Source: Thermoplasmata archaeon (GTDB lineage Archaea; Thermoplasmatota; Thermoplasmata; Lutacidiplasmatales; UBA184). Taken from it: DNA of 22,465 nucleotides. This document shows positions 7,370 to 15,759 of the stretch, in pieces; the first letter of the stretch is position 1, and each line of letters begins with the position of its first letter. The notes beneath the pieces were generated by a model, which made no database searches, had not been told where the DNA came from, and was given only the letters and a program-made list of their open reading frames with translations. The stretch lies in the NCBI GenBank assembly GCA_030040865.1, contig JASHSX010000184.1:1-22465 (forward strand), written 5' to 3'. The position numbers were made by a program, and so were the translations under genes.

Positions 7370-7827
7370 GCGGCCTTCTCCTTCGGCTCGAGCAGCACGA
7401 TCTCGACGTTGGTCGTCTGTTCGTGCCACGCGGTCGCACGACCGTGGGCCCGGGGCATGTTCGCCTTGCGGATCCGGCCGCGGGCGCTCGCGGCGACCGC
7501 GACGACGAGCCGGTCGGTGTCGAGCCCTTCGTACTCGGCGTTCTCGCGGGCGCTCGTGAGCACCTGGAGCACGTTCTGGGCGACCTTCTTCGGGTACCGG
7601 CCCGGTCCGGTCCCTTTCTTGTGCGAGGTCTCCTGGTTGTACCGACGGAACGGCACGGCACGTCGGAGGGCGACCACCTCCTCGAGGAACGCCTGGGCGC
7701 GGTCCACGGGCAGCCCCCGGATCGCGTTCAGCACCTCGTACGTCTTCTTCGGCGACATCGGGATCTCGACGCCCCGGGCGCGCGCCACGCTCACGCCGGG
7801 TTGCGCGCGGTACGTGTACCCCTTCAT
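7366..7827 (-). CDS. rpl22: 50S ribosomal protein uL22
   Basis: L22 lines the peptide exit tunnel. The 153 residues start MKGYTYRAQPGVSVARARG, include the helix KTYEVLNAIRGLPVDRAQAF and the archaeal loop SHKKGTGPGRYPKKVAQNVL, and finish with ANMPRAHGRATAWHEQTTNV. The beta-hairpin that reaches into the tunnel (RIRKANMPRAHGR) is intact. A G-rich stretch (gaggggggttcg) just upstream of the ATG at 7827 could serve as ribosome binding site, the gap to S19 being 13 nt. Confidence 0.96.
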   Translation of the reverse strand: MKGYTYRAQPGVSVARARGVEIPMSPKKTYEVLNAIRGLPVDRAQAFLEEVVALRRAVPFRRYNQETSHKKGTGPGRYPKKVAQNVLQVLTSARENAEYEGLDTDRLVVAVAASARGRIRKANMPRAHGRATAWHEQTTNVEIVLLEPKEKAA

Positions 7828-7840
7828 CGTCGAACCCCCC

Positions 7841-8266
7841 TCACTTGAGCGGCATGAACTTGGACGAGCGCGTGGCGCCGACGCCCGGCCCCGAGTGCTT
7901 CTCGAACCGCCGCGTGAGGGCGAACTCGCCGTAGTAGTGCCCGATCATCTCGGGGCGGACCTCCACCTCTTTGAACTCCTTCCCGTTGTGGACGGCCACG
8001 CGACGGCCGATGTGCTCGGGGAGCACGAGCGCGTCGCGACAGTGGGTGCGGACGACCTTTTCCTTCGGCGAAGAGCGCATCCGCTCGAAGAACCGCGTCG
8101 TCTCCGTGTTGAAGCCGCGTCGGATCGATCGGCGGACCCGGGCGGTGACGATCTTCGCGAAATCCTCCAGGCTCATCGCCTGGAGCTCGGCGACCCCCAC
8201 GCCGCGGTACGTGAACTCGCGCTTGCGGCGGGCCTCGACCTTCTTCGCGCGACGGGCTTTCGGCAT
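7841..8266 (-). CDS. rps19: 30S ribosomal protein uS19
   Basis: S19 sits in the small-subunit head and contacts A-site tRNA. I start at the ATG at 8266, giving 141 residues beginning MPKARRAKKVEARRKREFTY, which is the archaeal opening. A longer ATG at 8353 would overlap L2 by about 80 nt and adds a non-conserved leader. Conserved parts are SLEDFAKIVTARVRRSIRRG (near 32-51), VRTHCRDALVLPEHIGRRVAVHNGKEF (split by strands) and the C-terminal GHYYGEFALTR and HSGPGVGATRSSKF. Confidence 0.95.
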   Translation of the reverse strand: MPKARRAKKVEARRKREFTYRGVGVAELQAMSLEDFAKIVTARVRRSIRRGFNTETTRFFERMRSSPKEKVVRTHCRDALVLPEHIGRRVAVHNGKEFKEVEVRPEMIGHYYGEFALTRRFEKHSGPGVGATRSSKFMPLK

Positions 8267-8274
8267 CGGTACGA

Positions 8275-9000
8275 TCAGCCCCGCTCCCGCCGGTCGCGCC
8301 GGCGCTTCTTGCTGGTCCCTCGGGAGAACCGTCCGACCTTCGCGCCCGGCCACGTCCCCTTCGACACCGTGCTCGGCCGACCGACGTGCTGGTGCGCACC
8401 GCCGCCGAACGGGTGGTTGACCGGGTTCATCGCGACGCCGCGGACCTTGAACGGAGGTCGGGCGAGGGACCGCGTCCCCCAGAACCGCTTGCCGGCCTTC
8501 GTGATGGGCCGCTCGCGCCGACCCCCGCCGCCGACCGCGCCGACCTGCGCCCGACAGCTCTCGAGGAACTGCTTGAACCGTCCGCTCGGGAGCTGCACCG
8601 TGACCTCGTGACCGGCGTGCGCGGTGACGAGCGCGCTCGAGCCGGCCGTGCGGACGAGCCGCCCGCCGTCGAACGGCTTCACCTCGAGGTTGGAGACGAT
8701 CGTCCCGTCGGGGATGCGCCCGAGCGGGAGGATCGAGCCCCGCTCGACGGGGCCCTCCTGGAAGGAGATCCGGTCGCCGGTCGCGAGTCCGGCCGACGCG
8801 AGCACGCGGATCGTGCCGTCCGGCACCGCCACTTCGGCGACCGGCGCCGTTCGGCCCGGCGACGGCACGATCGCGACCACGGTCCCCGCGAGCACGCGCT
8901 CGGGCGGCGGGTGGACGATCGCCCCGTGGTGGCGATGGCTCGGGGAGCGGTAGCGTCCGGTGCCGGCGCCCCGACGCCGCGAGATGATCCGCTTCCCCAT
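8275..9000 (-). CDS. rpl2: 50S ribosomal protein uL2
   Basis: L2 is needed for subunit association and peptidyl-transferase activity. The 241 residues open with the archaeal MGKRIISRRRGAGTGRYRSP. They contain the OB-fold strands GTVVAIVPSPGR (39-50) and the SH3-like domain with LPSGRFKQFLESCRAQVG. The catalytic-region motif MNPVNHPFGGG (191-201) is followed directly by AHQHVGRPS, so the conserved histidine loop is complete. The tail is Lys/Arg-rich. The ATG at 9000 overlaps the L23 stop by one base. Confidence 0.96.
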   Translation of the reverse strand: MGKRIISRRRGAGTGRYRSPSHRHHGAIVHPPPERVLAGTVVAIVPSPGRTAPVAEVAVPDGTIRVLASAGLATGDRISFQEGPVERGSILPLGRIPDGTIVSNLEVKPFDGGRLVRTAGSSALVTAHAGHEVTVQLPSGRFKQFLESCRAQVGAVGGGGRRERPITKAGKRFWGTRSLARPPFKVRGVAMNPVNHPFGGGAHQHVGRPSTVSKGTWPGAKVGRFSRGTSKKRRRDRRERG

Positions 9001-9263
9001 CAGAACACCCCGGCGCGGCTGCCGATGTCCTCGGCGGAGAACTCCTTCGCGAAACGGACGGTGGCGATCTTCCCGAGCCGCACGATCTTCACGTTGATCT
9101 TGGCGACCCGGCAGTGGTAGATCTCCTCGATCGCGCGCTTGATCGCGGCCCGATTGGCCCGGGCGTCCACCACGAACTCGAGCTTGTTGAGCCGCTCCAT
9201 CTCGTCCATCGACTTCTCGGTGACGTACGCGTGCAGGACGACGCGGTGCTGGAGCTGCGTCAT
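9000..9263 (-). CDS. rpl23: 50S ribosomal protein uL23
   Basis: L23 surrounds the tunnel exit and docks SRP and nascent-chain factors. The 87 residues begin at the ATG at 9263 (ATGA overlap with L4). Family features are YVTEKSMDEMERLNKLEFVV (13-32), the helix NRAAIKRAIEEIYHCRVAKI and the strand VRLGKIATVRF. The end AEDIGSRAGVF is the archaeal C-terminus. A long in-frame upstream extension within L4 is a shadow and is not used. Confidence 0.95.
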   Translation of the reverse strand: MTQLQHRVVLHAYVTEKSMDEMERLNKLEFVVDARANRAAIKRAIEEIYHCRVAKINVKIVRLGKIATVRFAKEFSAEDIGSRAGVF

Positions 9264-10084
9264 GCGGTCGCCTCCCCGAGGCGGGTCCGGAGGGTCTCGA
9301 CCGCCCGGTGCGAGAACAGCGTGAGCCGCCCCGCCGTACCGCCCGGGGCCAGGTCCTCGGTCGCGAGATGGGCGGCCGGGACGACCTCGACGCCCGCCAG
9401 GTTGCGGAAACCGCGGGCCTTGTGGGGCGCGCTCGTCACGACGAGAAGGCTCCTCGGCGTCCGGCGGACCCGCCCGCGACGCCGGGCGCGGCCGGACGAG
9501 GTGAGGTGGGTGCCGCGACGCGCCCGCTCGACGTCGGGCCACAGCTTGAGTCGGTCCAGGAGCGCGCGCGCGTCCCCGGCGGTCAGGATCTCCTCGACGG
9601 GGTCCGCCAGGACGAGCGGGAGGTGAAGGCCGTGCGGCAGTTCGTGGCCCCGGGCCGCCGCCAGCTTGGCGTCGCGGGTCGCCGCGAGCGCCGAAGCGAA
9701 CGCGAGCCGGGCCTCCTTCCGGTTGATCTTCTTCTCCCAGATCCGGTCGACGCGCGGCGGGTGCGCGGGACGTCCCCCGACCGTGTTCGGCGCCTGCGCT
9801 CCCCGCATCGAGTCCATGAGGCGCGGGGTCCTCGCGACGCCCTTGCCCTTGCCGGACCACTCGACCGAATGGCGAAGTCCGGCGGTGGGCGACGTGCCGT
9901 ACGGCTGGCGCCGGTGGGACTGCGCGGCCACGACCGCCCGAGCGATGAGATCGGGGCGCACGGGGGCGGAGAAAGCGAGCGGAAGGACGATCGGGTCGCC
10001 GGCCTTCCCGCTGAGGGCGAGGACCGGCACCCGATGGTGGGTCGTGGCCGGGTCGTGCCCGCCGGAGGGGGGTTCGGGCGTCAT
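9260..10084 (-). CDS. rpl4: 50S ribosomal protein uL4
   Basis: L4 has a globular domain on the subunit surface and a loop reaching the exit tunnel. From the ATG at 10084 (ATGA overlap with the L3 stop) it has 274 residues. Visible landmarks are LPLAFSAPVRPDLIARAVVA, the tunnel loop with RRQPYGTSPTAGLRHSVEWS and AQAPNTVGGRPAHPPRV, and the helix KINRKEARLAFASALAATRD. The C-terminal globular part includes LLVVTSAPHKARGFRNLAGV. The frame stays open far upstream into L3, but that part is out of frame with L3 and meaningless. Confidence 0.95.
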   Translation of the reverse strand: MTPEPPSGGHDPATTHHRVPVLALSGKAGDPIVLPLAFSAPVRPDLIARAVVAAQSHRRQPYGTSPTAGLRHSVEWSGKGKGVARTPRLMDSMRGAQAPNTVGGRPAHPPRVDRIWEKKINRKEARLAFASALAATRDAKLAAARGHELPHGLHLPLVLADPVEEILTAGDARALLDRLKLWPDVERARRGTHLTSSGRARRRGRVRRTPRSLLVVTSAPHKARGFRNLAGVEVVPAAHLATEDLAPGGTAGRLTLFSHRAVETLRTRLGEATA

Positions 10085-11079
10085 GCGCCCTGCTTCGAGC
10101 TCGTGCTGAAGTAGCGAAGGTCGACCTTCTCGACGGTGCTCACCCGGCTCCTCAGCGGGGCGCGGAACCGCAGCAGGCGCTTCGCCGGGCCCGGGAGCGA
10201 GCCGTGCAGGACGATGCACGAACTCTGGACCTCGCCGTAGTGCGGGAAACCGCCGGCGGGCGTGATGCGGTCCGTGCGCGGGTCGCGCACCACCTTGAGC
10301 ACCCGCATGTTGAGCTGCGTGCGGCGGTGGTAGCCCTGCTGGCCGGCTTGGGGGATGCGGTAGGAGACGAAGCTCGGATTGTGCGGACCGAGCGTTCCGA
10401 TCATCCGGCGGTGCTTCGAGTTCTTCCGGGGCTGCAGCTTCACGCCCCACCGCTGGATGTGGCCCTGGAACCCGAATCCCTTCGTGACCCCGATCACGTC
10501 GACGAACTCGCCCTCCTTGGTGAGCTGGTCGGCGGAGACCTCCTGCCCGAGCTGCTTCACCGCGAAGGCGCGCCGCTCGTCGAACTTCTCGCCGGTAACT
10601 CGGACCTCGAACAGGCTCGGGGTCTTCGAACCGATCCCCGACACGAGGTGGGGCTGGGTGTACGCCAGGAGGCGGATCTCGTCGCCGTGGGTCTCGGAGA
10701 ACTGCTTCACGCGATCCTCGGCGCTCGCCGGGTGCGTGGGGATCCGTCGTCCGAGCTCGTCCGTGAGACCGGAACCCCAGACCTCGGCGACGATCCGCAT
10801 GCCGTAGGGCTGGCGCCGGTAGATGCGTGCCCCGGCGATACGTAGCGGAGGCACCTCGACCACCGTGACCGGGACCGCGAGCTCCTGGCCGGCGGTGGTG
10901 GATCGCTTGCGGTAGTCGACGATGAACGCATGGGTCATGCCGACCTTGTAGCCGGCGAACCCTTCGATCGACGGCTGCTTCGAGCCGGCGGGCCACGACC
11001 GGATCCGCGGGACCGGGCGGGCGGAACGGGAGCGGGGCGAGTAGGCGAGCGAACCTCGCCTCGGACGATGGCGTGCCAT
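10081..11079 (-). CDS. rpl3: 50S ribosomal protein uL3, first gene of the operon
   Basis: L3 is an early assembly protein whose extension approaches the peptidyl-transferase centre. It has 332 residues, normal for archaeal/eukaryotic L3. The N-terminus MARHRPRRGSLAYSPRSRS is the typical basic leader. Next come FAGYKVGMTHAFIVD (41-55), GVTKGFGFQGHIQRWGVK and the signature RKNSKHRRMIGTLGPHNPS. The C-terminal domain includes QSSCIVLHGSLPGPAKRLLR. The ATG at 11079 has AGGAGAGG about 10 nt upstream and a TATA box about 50 nt upstream, so this is the operon's first gene. Confidence 0.96.
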   Translation of the reverse strand: MARHRPRRGSLAYSPRSRSARPVPRIRSWPAGSKQPSIEGFAGYKVGMTHAFIVDYRKRSTTAGQELAVPVTVVEVPPLRIAGARIYRRQPYGMRIVAEVWGSGLTDELGRRIPTHPASAEDRVKQFSETHGDEIRLLAYTQPHLVSGIGSKTPSLFEVRVTGEKFDERRAFAVKQLGQEVSADQLTKEGEFVDVIGVTKGFGFQGHIQRWGVKLQPRKNSKHRRMIGTLGPHNPSFVSYRIPQAGQQGYHRRTQLNMRVLKVVRDPRTDRITPAGGFPHYGEVQSSCIVLHGSLPGPAKRLLRFRAPLRSRVSTVEKVDLRYFSTSSKQGA

Positions 11080-11128
11080 GGGTCGATAGCCTCTCCTGCT
11101 TCCGCGGGGGGGCGGGAGAAAGGTACCC

Positions 11129-11136
11129 TATATAAG
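11129..11136 (-). promoter_or_regulatory. TATA box of the ribosomal-protein operon
   Basis: On the minus strand the sequence reads CTTATATA, a near-perfect archaeal TATA element in an otherwise GC-rich region. It lies 50-57 nt upstream of the rpl3 ATG. Transcription about 25 nt downstream would give a short leader holding the AGGAGAGG ribosome binding site. The position and AT-content are seen directly; use as the operon promoter is inferred. Confidence 0.75.
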
Positions 11137-11165
11137 CGCTCGCGCGCGAATTCCGCCGGCGGCGC

Positions 11166-11207
11166 GCCGGCCCCGTTTCTCCTCGAGAATTCGGAGCCGG
11201 GGCCGGC
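11166..11207. repeat. Inverted repeat in the rpl3/tdh divergent intergenic region
   Basis: The 244-nt gap between rpl3 and tdh (11080-11323) holds the rpl3 TATA box and this inverted repeat: a perfect 10-bp arm pair (gccggccccg at 11166-11175 and its complement at 11198-11207) with a second 4-bp pair inside (ctcc/ggag). It lies upstream of both genes, so it could be an operator or a chance product of GC-rich sequence. A weak TATA-like ccgttatgg at 11279-11287 may serve tdh. I see no other gene or RNA in the gap. Confidence 0.4.
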
Positions 11208-11323
11208 CGGTCTCGGACGCGCGCGTAGAGTGCTGCGGCCCGCGGCGCGCGTGCGCCGGACGGCGTTCCAGGCCCCAACCGTTATGGCCCGACGGCCTTG
11301 CTCGACGCCGGGATCGTTCCAGC

Positions 11324-12385
11324 GTGAAAGCGTGGGTGAAGACCGCGCGGGGCCCGGGGGCGGAGGTCCGGACGGTCGCGGATCCGGAGCCGCGCGACGA
11401 CGAGGTTCTCGTGACCGTCCGCGCCTCCTCGATCTGCGGGACCGACATCCACCTGTGGGAATGGAACGCCTGGGCACAGTCCAGGGTCCACCGCGTGCCG
11501 CTCGTGATCGGGCACGAGGTGAGCGGGGAGGTGACGGCGGTCGGCGCCCGCGTGCGGAGTCTCTCTGTCGGCGACCACGTCTCGGCCGAGACCCACATCG
11601 TGGACGGGATCTGCTACCAGTGCCGGACGGGCCGGATGAACGTCTGCGCCCACGTGCAGGTCCTGGGCGTCGACCGGGACGGGGTCTTCGCGGAGCGCGC
11701 CGTCCTGCCGGAGGCGAACGCCTGGAAGAACGATCCCGGCCTCGATCCCGCGCTCGCCTCGATCCAGGAGCCGCTCGGGAATGCGGTCCACTCGCTCCTC
11801 CCCGAAGGGAGCCCGGAGGAGCTCGCGGGAACGAACGTCCTCGTCACCGGATGCGGCCCGATCGGGCTGCTCGCGATCGCGGTCGCCAAGGCGCTCGGCG
11901 CACGTCGGGTCTTCGCGACCGAGGTGAACCCGTTCCGCATCGGGCTCGCTCGGACCATGGGCGCCGATCGCGTCCTCAATCCGGTCGAGCTGGGGGAGCG
12001 CACCGCGTCCGAGCTCCTCGCCGCCACGGACGGGACCGGCGTCGACGTCGCCGTCGAGATGTCGGGCCACCCGGCGTCGCTCAAGCTGTGCTTCGACGCC
12101 CTGACGCCGGGAGGTCGAGTGTCGCTCCTCGGTCTCTACGACCGCGACGCGAGCTTGAACTTCGACGACGCGGTCATCTTCAAGGCGGCCCGGATCCACG
12201 GGATCTTCGGCCGCCGCATGTTCGAGACGTGGTACCAGGTGAAGGGGCTCCTGGAGCTCGCGAGCCTCCGGGAGAAGATGGCAGCGATCATCACCCACCG
12301 GGTCCCGATCGGCGACCTCCCCCGCGCGATGGAGATCCTGCGCACCCAGGGCGCGGCGAAGGTGGCCCTCACGCCGGAGTGGTAG
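11324..12385 (+). CDS. tdh: L-threonine 3-dehydrogenase
   Basis: A zinc-dependent medium-chain dehydrogenase that oxidises L-threonine to 2-amino-3-ketobutyrate with NAD+. The GTG at 11324 gives 353 residues, beginning MKAWVKTARGPG. Catalytic-zinc ligands are C38 (SICGTD) and H64-E65 (IGHE). The Rossmann loop GCGPIG is at 176-181, with E200 after the second strand favouring NAD+. The Tdh-specific segments QEPLGNAVHSLL (148-159) and IFGRRMFETWYQVKG separate it from other alcohol dehydrogenases. The structural zinc lobe has C97, C100 and C108, but the expected first cysteine is D94. The stop is 2 nt before kbl, which catalyses the next step, so the two form one operon. Confidence 0.93.
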   Translation: MKAWVKTARGPGAEVRTVADPEPRDDEVLVTVRASSICGTDIHLWEWNAWAQSRVHRVPLVIGHEVSGEVTAVGARVRSLSVGDHVSAETHIVDGICYQCRTGRMNVCAHVQVLGVDRDGVFAERAVLPEANAWKNDPGLDPALASIQEPLGNAVHSLLPEGSPEELAGTNVLVTGCGPIGLLAIAVAKALGARRVFATEVNPFRIGLARTMGADRVLNPVELGERTASELLAATDGTGVDVAVEMSGHPASLKLCFDALTPGGRVSLLGLYDRDASLNFDDAVIFKAARIHGIFGRRMFETWYQVKGLLELASLREKMAAIITHRVPIGDLPRAMEILRTQGAAKVALTPEW

Positions 12386-12387
12386 CG

Positions 12388-13581
<1,194 letters not shown>

Positions 13582-13646
13582 GCGCGCGCGGTCGGTCCGG
13601 GGTGGTCCGAAGGCGCCCACGGTCGTTTCGCGCGGGCTATCGCGCC

Positions 13647-13654
13647 GATAAATA
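13647..13654 (+). promoter_or_regulatory. TATA-like box upstream of the DUF2203 gene
   Basis: The octamer gataaata is the only AT-rich stretch in the 103-nt gap after kbl. It sits 31-38 nt before the ATG at 13685, which predicts a very short leader. A ggag lies five bases before the ATG as a possible ribosome binding site. No T-tract terminator for kbl is evident in this gap. Confidence 0.55.
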
Positions 13655-13684
13655 GAGTGACGGACTCCTTCTAGCGGAGCGGCG

Positions 13685-14176
13685 ATGGAGCGCACGGGCC
13701 GACGGGGGGCCGGCGGACCGGCGGACCTGCCGCACCTCTGGACGCTCGAGGCAGCGAACGCCCGCCTTCCCACCCTCGAAGAGCTCCTGCCCCGGCTCCG
13801 GGGCTGGGTCGCCCGATTGGGCGAGGTCCACTCCGAGATCGAACGGATGCGGGAGTTCTGGGGCCCCGAGGTCGGGTCGTCCGATCACGTCGACCACGAG
13901 ATCAAGATGCGGCTCGACGCCGAGTGGGCCAACCTCACGAAGCGGCTCGAGGACGCCCTCGCGTCGCTGCGGGCCGAGGGGATCGAGGTGAAGAACCTGG
14001 AGACCGGCCTCGTCGACTTCTACGGGCTCGAGGACGGCGAGGTCGTCTTCCTCTGCTGGCAGCACGGCGAAGAGGAGATCGGCTTCTACCACACGCTCAC
14101 CGGCGGGTTCGCGAACCGTCGACCGATCCCGGGGCGGGGGCCGGCGACCGCGGCCCACTCGCGCAGCCCCGGCTGA
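13685..14176 (+). CDS. DUF2203 family protein
   Basis: A 163-residue protein matching the DUF2203 pattern, a family of unknown function found in bacteria and archaea. The N-terminus carries WTLEAANARLPTLEELLP (19-36), a form of the family's opening, followed by a long amphipathic helical region (about 40-98). The C-terminal block is diagnostic: GLVDF (108-112), VVFLCW (120-125), GEEEIGFYH (128-136) and GGFANRRPI (140-148). The last 15 residues are unconserved. It is monocistronic with its own TATA box and faces the next gene convergently with only 4 nt between stops. No function can be assigned. Confidence 0.82.
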   Translation: MERTGRRGAGGPADLPHLWTLEAANARLPTLEELLPRLRGWVARLGEVHSEIERMREFWGPEVGSSDHVDHEIKMRLDAEWANLTKRLEDALASLRAEGIEVKNLETGLVDFYGLEDGEVVFLCWQHGEEEIGFYHTLTGGFANRRPIPGRGPATAAHSRSPG

Positions 14177-14180
14177 CGGA

Positions 14181-15104
14181 TCACTCGGGGCCCGGCGCGG
14201 TGCCGGTCTGCGCCATCTCGATCGCACGGGCGCCGACGGCGAACGCCCCGAGGGCGGCCCCGGCGGCCGTTCCGAGGAGCACCAGCGGGAACGGGTCCCC
14301 CAGGGCGAGGAAGTAGAGCGCGAGCGGGGTGAGGAGACCCGCGCAGCCCCCGACGACCCCTACCGCCGGCCGGTCCTTGCGGAGCGTCACCCACGCCGCG
14401 GCCCCGGCCACCGCGGCGACCAGGCCCAAGAGGACCACGCCCGCCCCGACGGAGGCGAGCAGCGACTCCAGGTCCGGGAACGGCGTGTAGGCGACCGTGG
14501 AGACGTTCCCCGGGGTACCGGGCGTGAGGGTCACGACGATCCCGGTCGCTCCGGCACTGTAGACGTTCGAGACGAACGCGTACACCCCCACCGGTCCGTA
14601 GCCGACGAGCGTGACGTTCAGGAAGACGCCCCCGGTCGGCACCCCGGAGAACGAGAAGGCGCCGCCCGGTCCGGTCGTCGTCGAGGCGGTGTGTCCGTTC
14701 TCCCCGTCGAGCAGGACGCCCGCTCCGACCGCCGGCACGGTCCCCGCCGGTCCCTGGGTGTCGACCGTGCCCGAGACGACGAACGAGCCCGGAGCGGCGA
14801 CCGAGAACCCTCCGTACGCGAGGTAGCCGGCGAGCGCCGCCCCGAGCACCGCGACGGCGATCAGCACCGTCGCGGTCGCGCGCCGGGCTTGGAACTTGGG
14901 GAGCTTCGGCGGCGGGAGCGGGGGATAAAGCCCCGGGAGCACTTCCCAGCTGTAGAGGGGCGGCGGCTCGCGCGGGACGACCACCGGGACCGGCGCACGG
15001 CAGTGAGGGCAGGGGAACCACTGCGTCCGAGGGGCCGGCGCGAGGGAGATGCGCAGGTCCGTACCGCACGCGGGGCAGCGCATCGTGACGGTGGGGGAAG
15101 CCAT
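14181..15104 (-). CDS. Zinc-ribbon membrane protein with an extracytoplasmic carboxypeptidase-regulatory-like domain
   Basis: A 307-residue protein. The N-terminus is a CxxC...CxxC zinc ribbon (C10, C13, C32, C35), followed by a proline-rich linker (about 42-70). A first transmembrane helix spans about 78-98. Residues 105-195 resemble a carboxypeptidase regulatory-like beta-sandwich (SFVVSGTVDTQG, TGPGGAFSFSGVPTGG, VTLVGYG). Three more hydrophobic segments follow at about 215-240, 247-268 and 272-295. The sandwich probably faces outside and the ribbon inside. The start is ATG at 15104, 27 nt from a TATA-like box, implying a leaderless message; an in-frame ATG at 15083 is an alternative. Function is unknown; a sensory or cell-surface role is a guess. 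Confidence 0.7.
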   Translation of the reverse strand: MASPTVTMRCPACGTDLRISLAPAPRTQWFPCPHCRAPVPVVVPREPPPLYSWEVLPGLYPPLPPPKLPKFQARRATATVLIAVAVLGAALAGYLAYGGFSVAAPGSFVVSGTVDTQGPAGTVPAVGAGVLLDGENGHTASTTTGPGGAFSFSGVPTGGVFLNVTLVGYGPVGVYAFVSNVYSAGATGIVVTLTPGTPGNVSTVAYTPFPDLESLLASVGAGVVLLGLVAAVAGAAAWVTLRKDRPAVGVVGGCAGLLTPLALYFLALGDPFPLVLLGTAAGAALGAFAVGARAIEMAQTGTAPGPE

Positions 15105-15130
15105 CGCGCCCGACCGAGCCGGAACCGGGT

Positions 15131-15137
15131 CTTATCC
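15131..15137 (-). promoter_or_regulatory. TATA-like box for the zinc-ribbon membrane protein gene
   Basis: The minus strand reads ggataag, 27-33 nt upstream of the ATG at 15104. This spacing places the expected transcription start at or next to the start codon, as in leaderless archaeal mRNAs. The same bases lie immediately before the TTG start proposed for the oppositely oriented DUF99 gene. Confidence 0.5.
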
Positions 15138-15734
15138 TTGCGGCGGGCGCTCGCGAAGGCGCATCCCCGCGTGGTCGCCGTCGACGACGGGGCGTTCGAC
15201 CGCGACCAACGGACGGCCCCGGTCGCCGCGGTCGTGGTCGCGGTCCCCGCGTACGTGGAGGCGGTCCGCACGGGCCGGGTGCGCGTCGACGGCCGCGACG
15301 CGACGGAGCGGGTCGCCGCGCTCGTGCGGGCCACCGGCCCCACCGACGGCCTCCGGGCGCTCCTGCTCGACGGTGCGGTCGTCGGGGGCTTCAACGTCCT
15401 CGACCTGGACGCGCTGGCCCGCGACCTCGCGCTCCCCGTGGTCGCGCTGACGCGTCGTAGACCGGAGTTCCCTCGGATCCGCGCCGCGCTCGTGAAGTGG
15501 TTCCCCCGCGACGCCGACGAGCGGTGGCGGGCGCTCACCGCCCACCGCCTGTTCGCGGTCGCCACCGGCGGACGGCCGATCTTCGCGGCCGTCGTCGGCT
15601 GCTCGCGGGCCGACGCGGTCGCGCTCGTCCGGCGGACGTGTGTCCGGGGGTACTGGCCCGAGCCGCTCCGCCTCGCCCACCTGATCGCCTCCTCGGGAGC
15701 GCGCCGGGGGCCGGCGGCGCGGCCGAAGGATTAA
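15138..15734 (+). CDS. DUF99 (UPF0215) family protein, endonuclease V-like fold
   Basis: A protein of about 198 residues of the archaeal DUF99 family, related in fold to endonuclease V; its biochemical role is not established. Family motifs in order: HPRVVAVDDGAFD (9-21), RVDGRDATERV (49-59), LLLDGAVVGGFNVLDLDAL (76-94), LPVVALTRRRPEF and, near the end, GYWPEPLRLAHLIAS (171-185). There is no ATG. The TTG at 15138 keeps the usual leader before VVAVDDG and is preferred; the GTG at 15171 would start right at that motif. The stop codon overlaps the TATA box of the tRNA gene downstream. Confidence 0.8.
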   Translation: MRRALAKAHPRVVAVDDGAFDRDQRTAPVAAVVVAVPAYVEAVRTGRVRVDGRDATERVAALVRATGPTDGLRALLLDGAVVGGFNVLDLDALARDLALPVVALTRRRPEFPRIRAALVKWFPRDADERWRALTAHRLFAVATGGRPIFAAVVGCSRADAVALVRRTCVRGYWPEPLRLAHLIASSGARRGPAARPKD

Positions 15735-15736
15735 GG
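15729..15736 (+). promoter_or_regulatory. TATA-like box of the tRNA-Arg gene
   Basis: The sequence gattaagg lies 24-31 nt before the first base of the tRNA, the correct spacing for an archaeal promoter. It contains the TAA stop codon of the DUF99 gene, so the two genes share these bases. Confidence 0.55.
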
Positions 15737-15759
15737 GCCTCTCCGCCGTTCGTCCCGAC

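Noticed and set aside
10930..12387. The long in-frame extension in front of kbl
   Set aside because: It runs through the rpl3 promoter and the whole tdh gene in the wrong frame; the real kbl start is the ATG at 12388, 2 nt after the tdh stop.
13582..13684. A possible intrinsic terminator after kbl
   Set aside because: No T-rich tract follows any of the GC-rich repeats in this gap.
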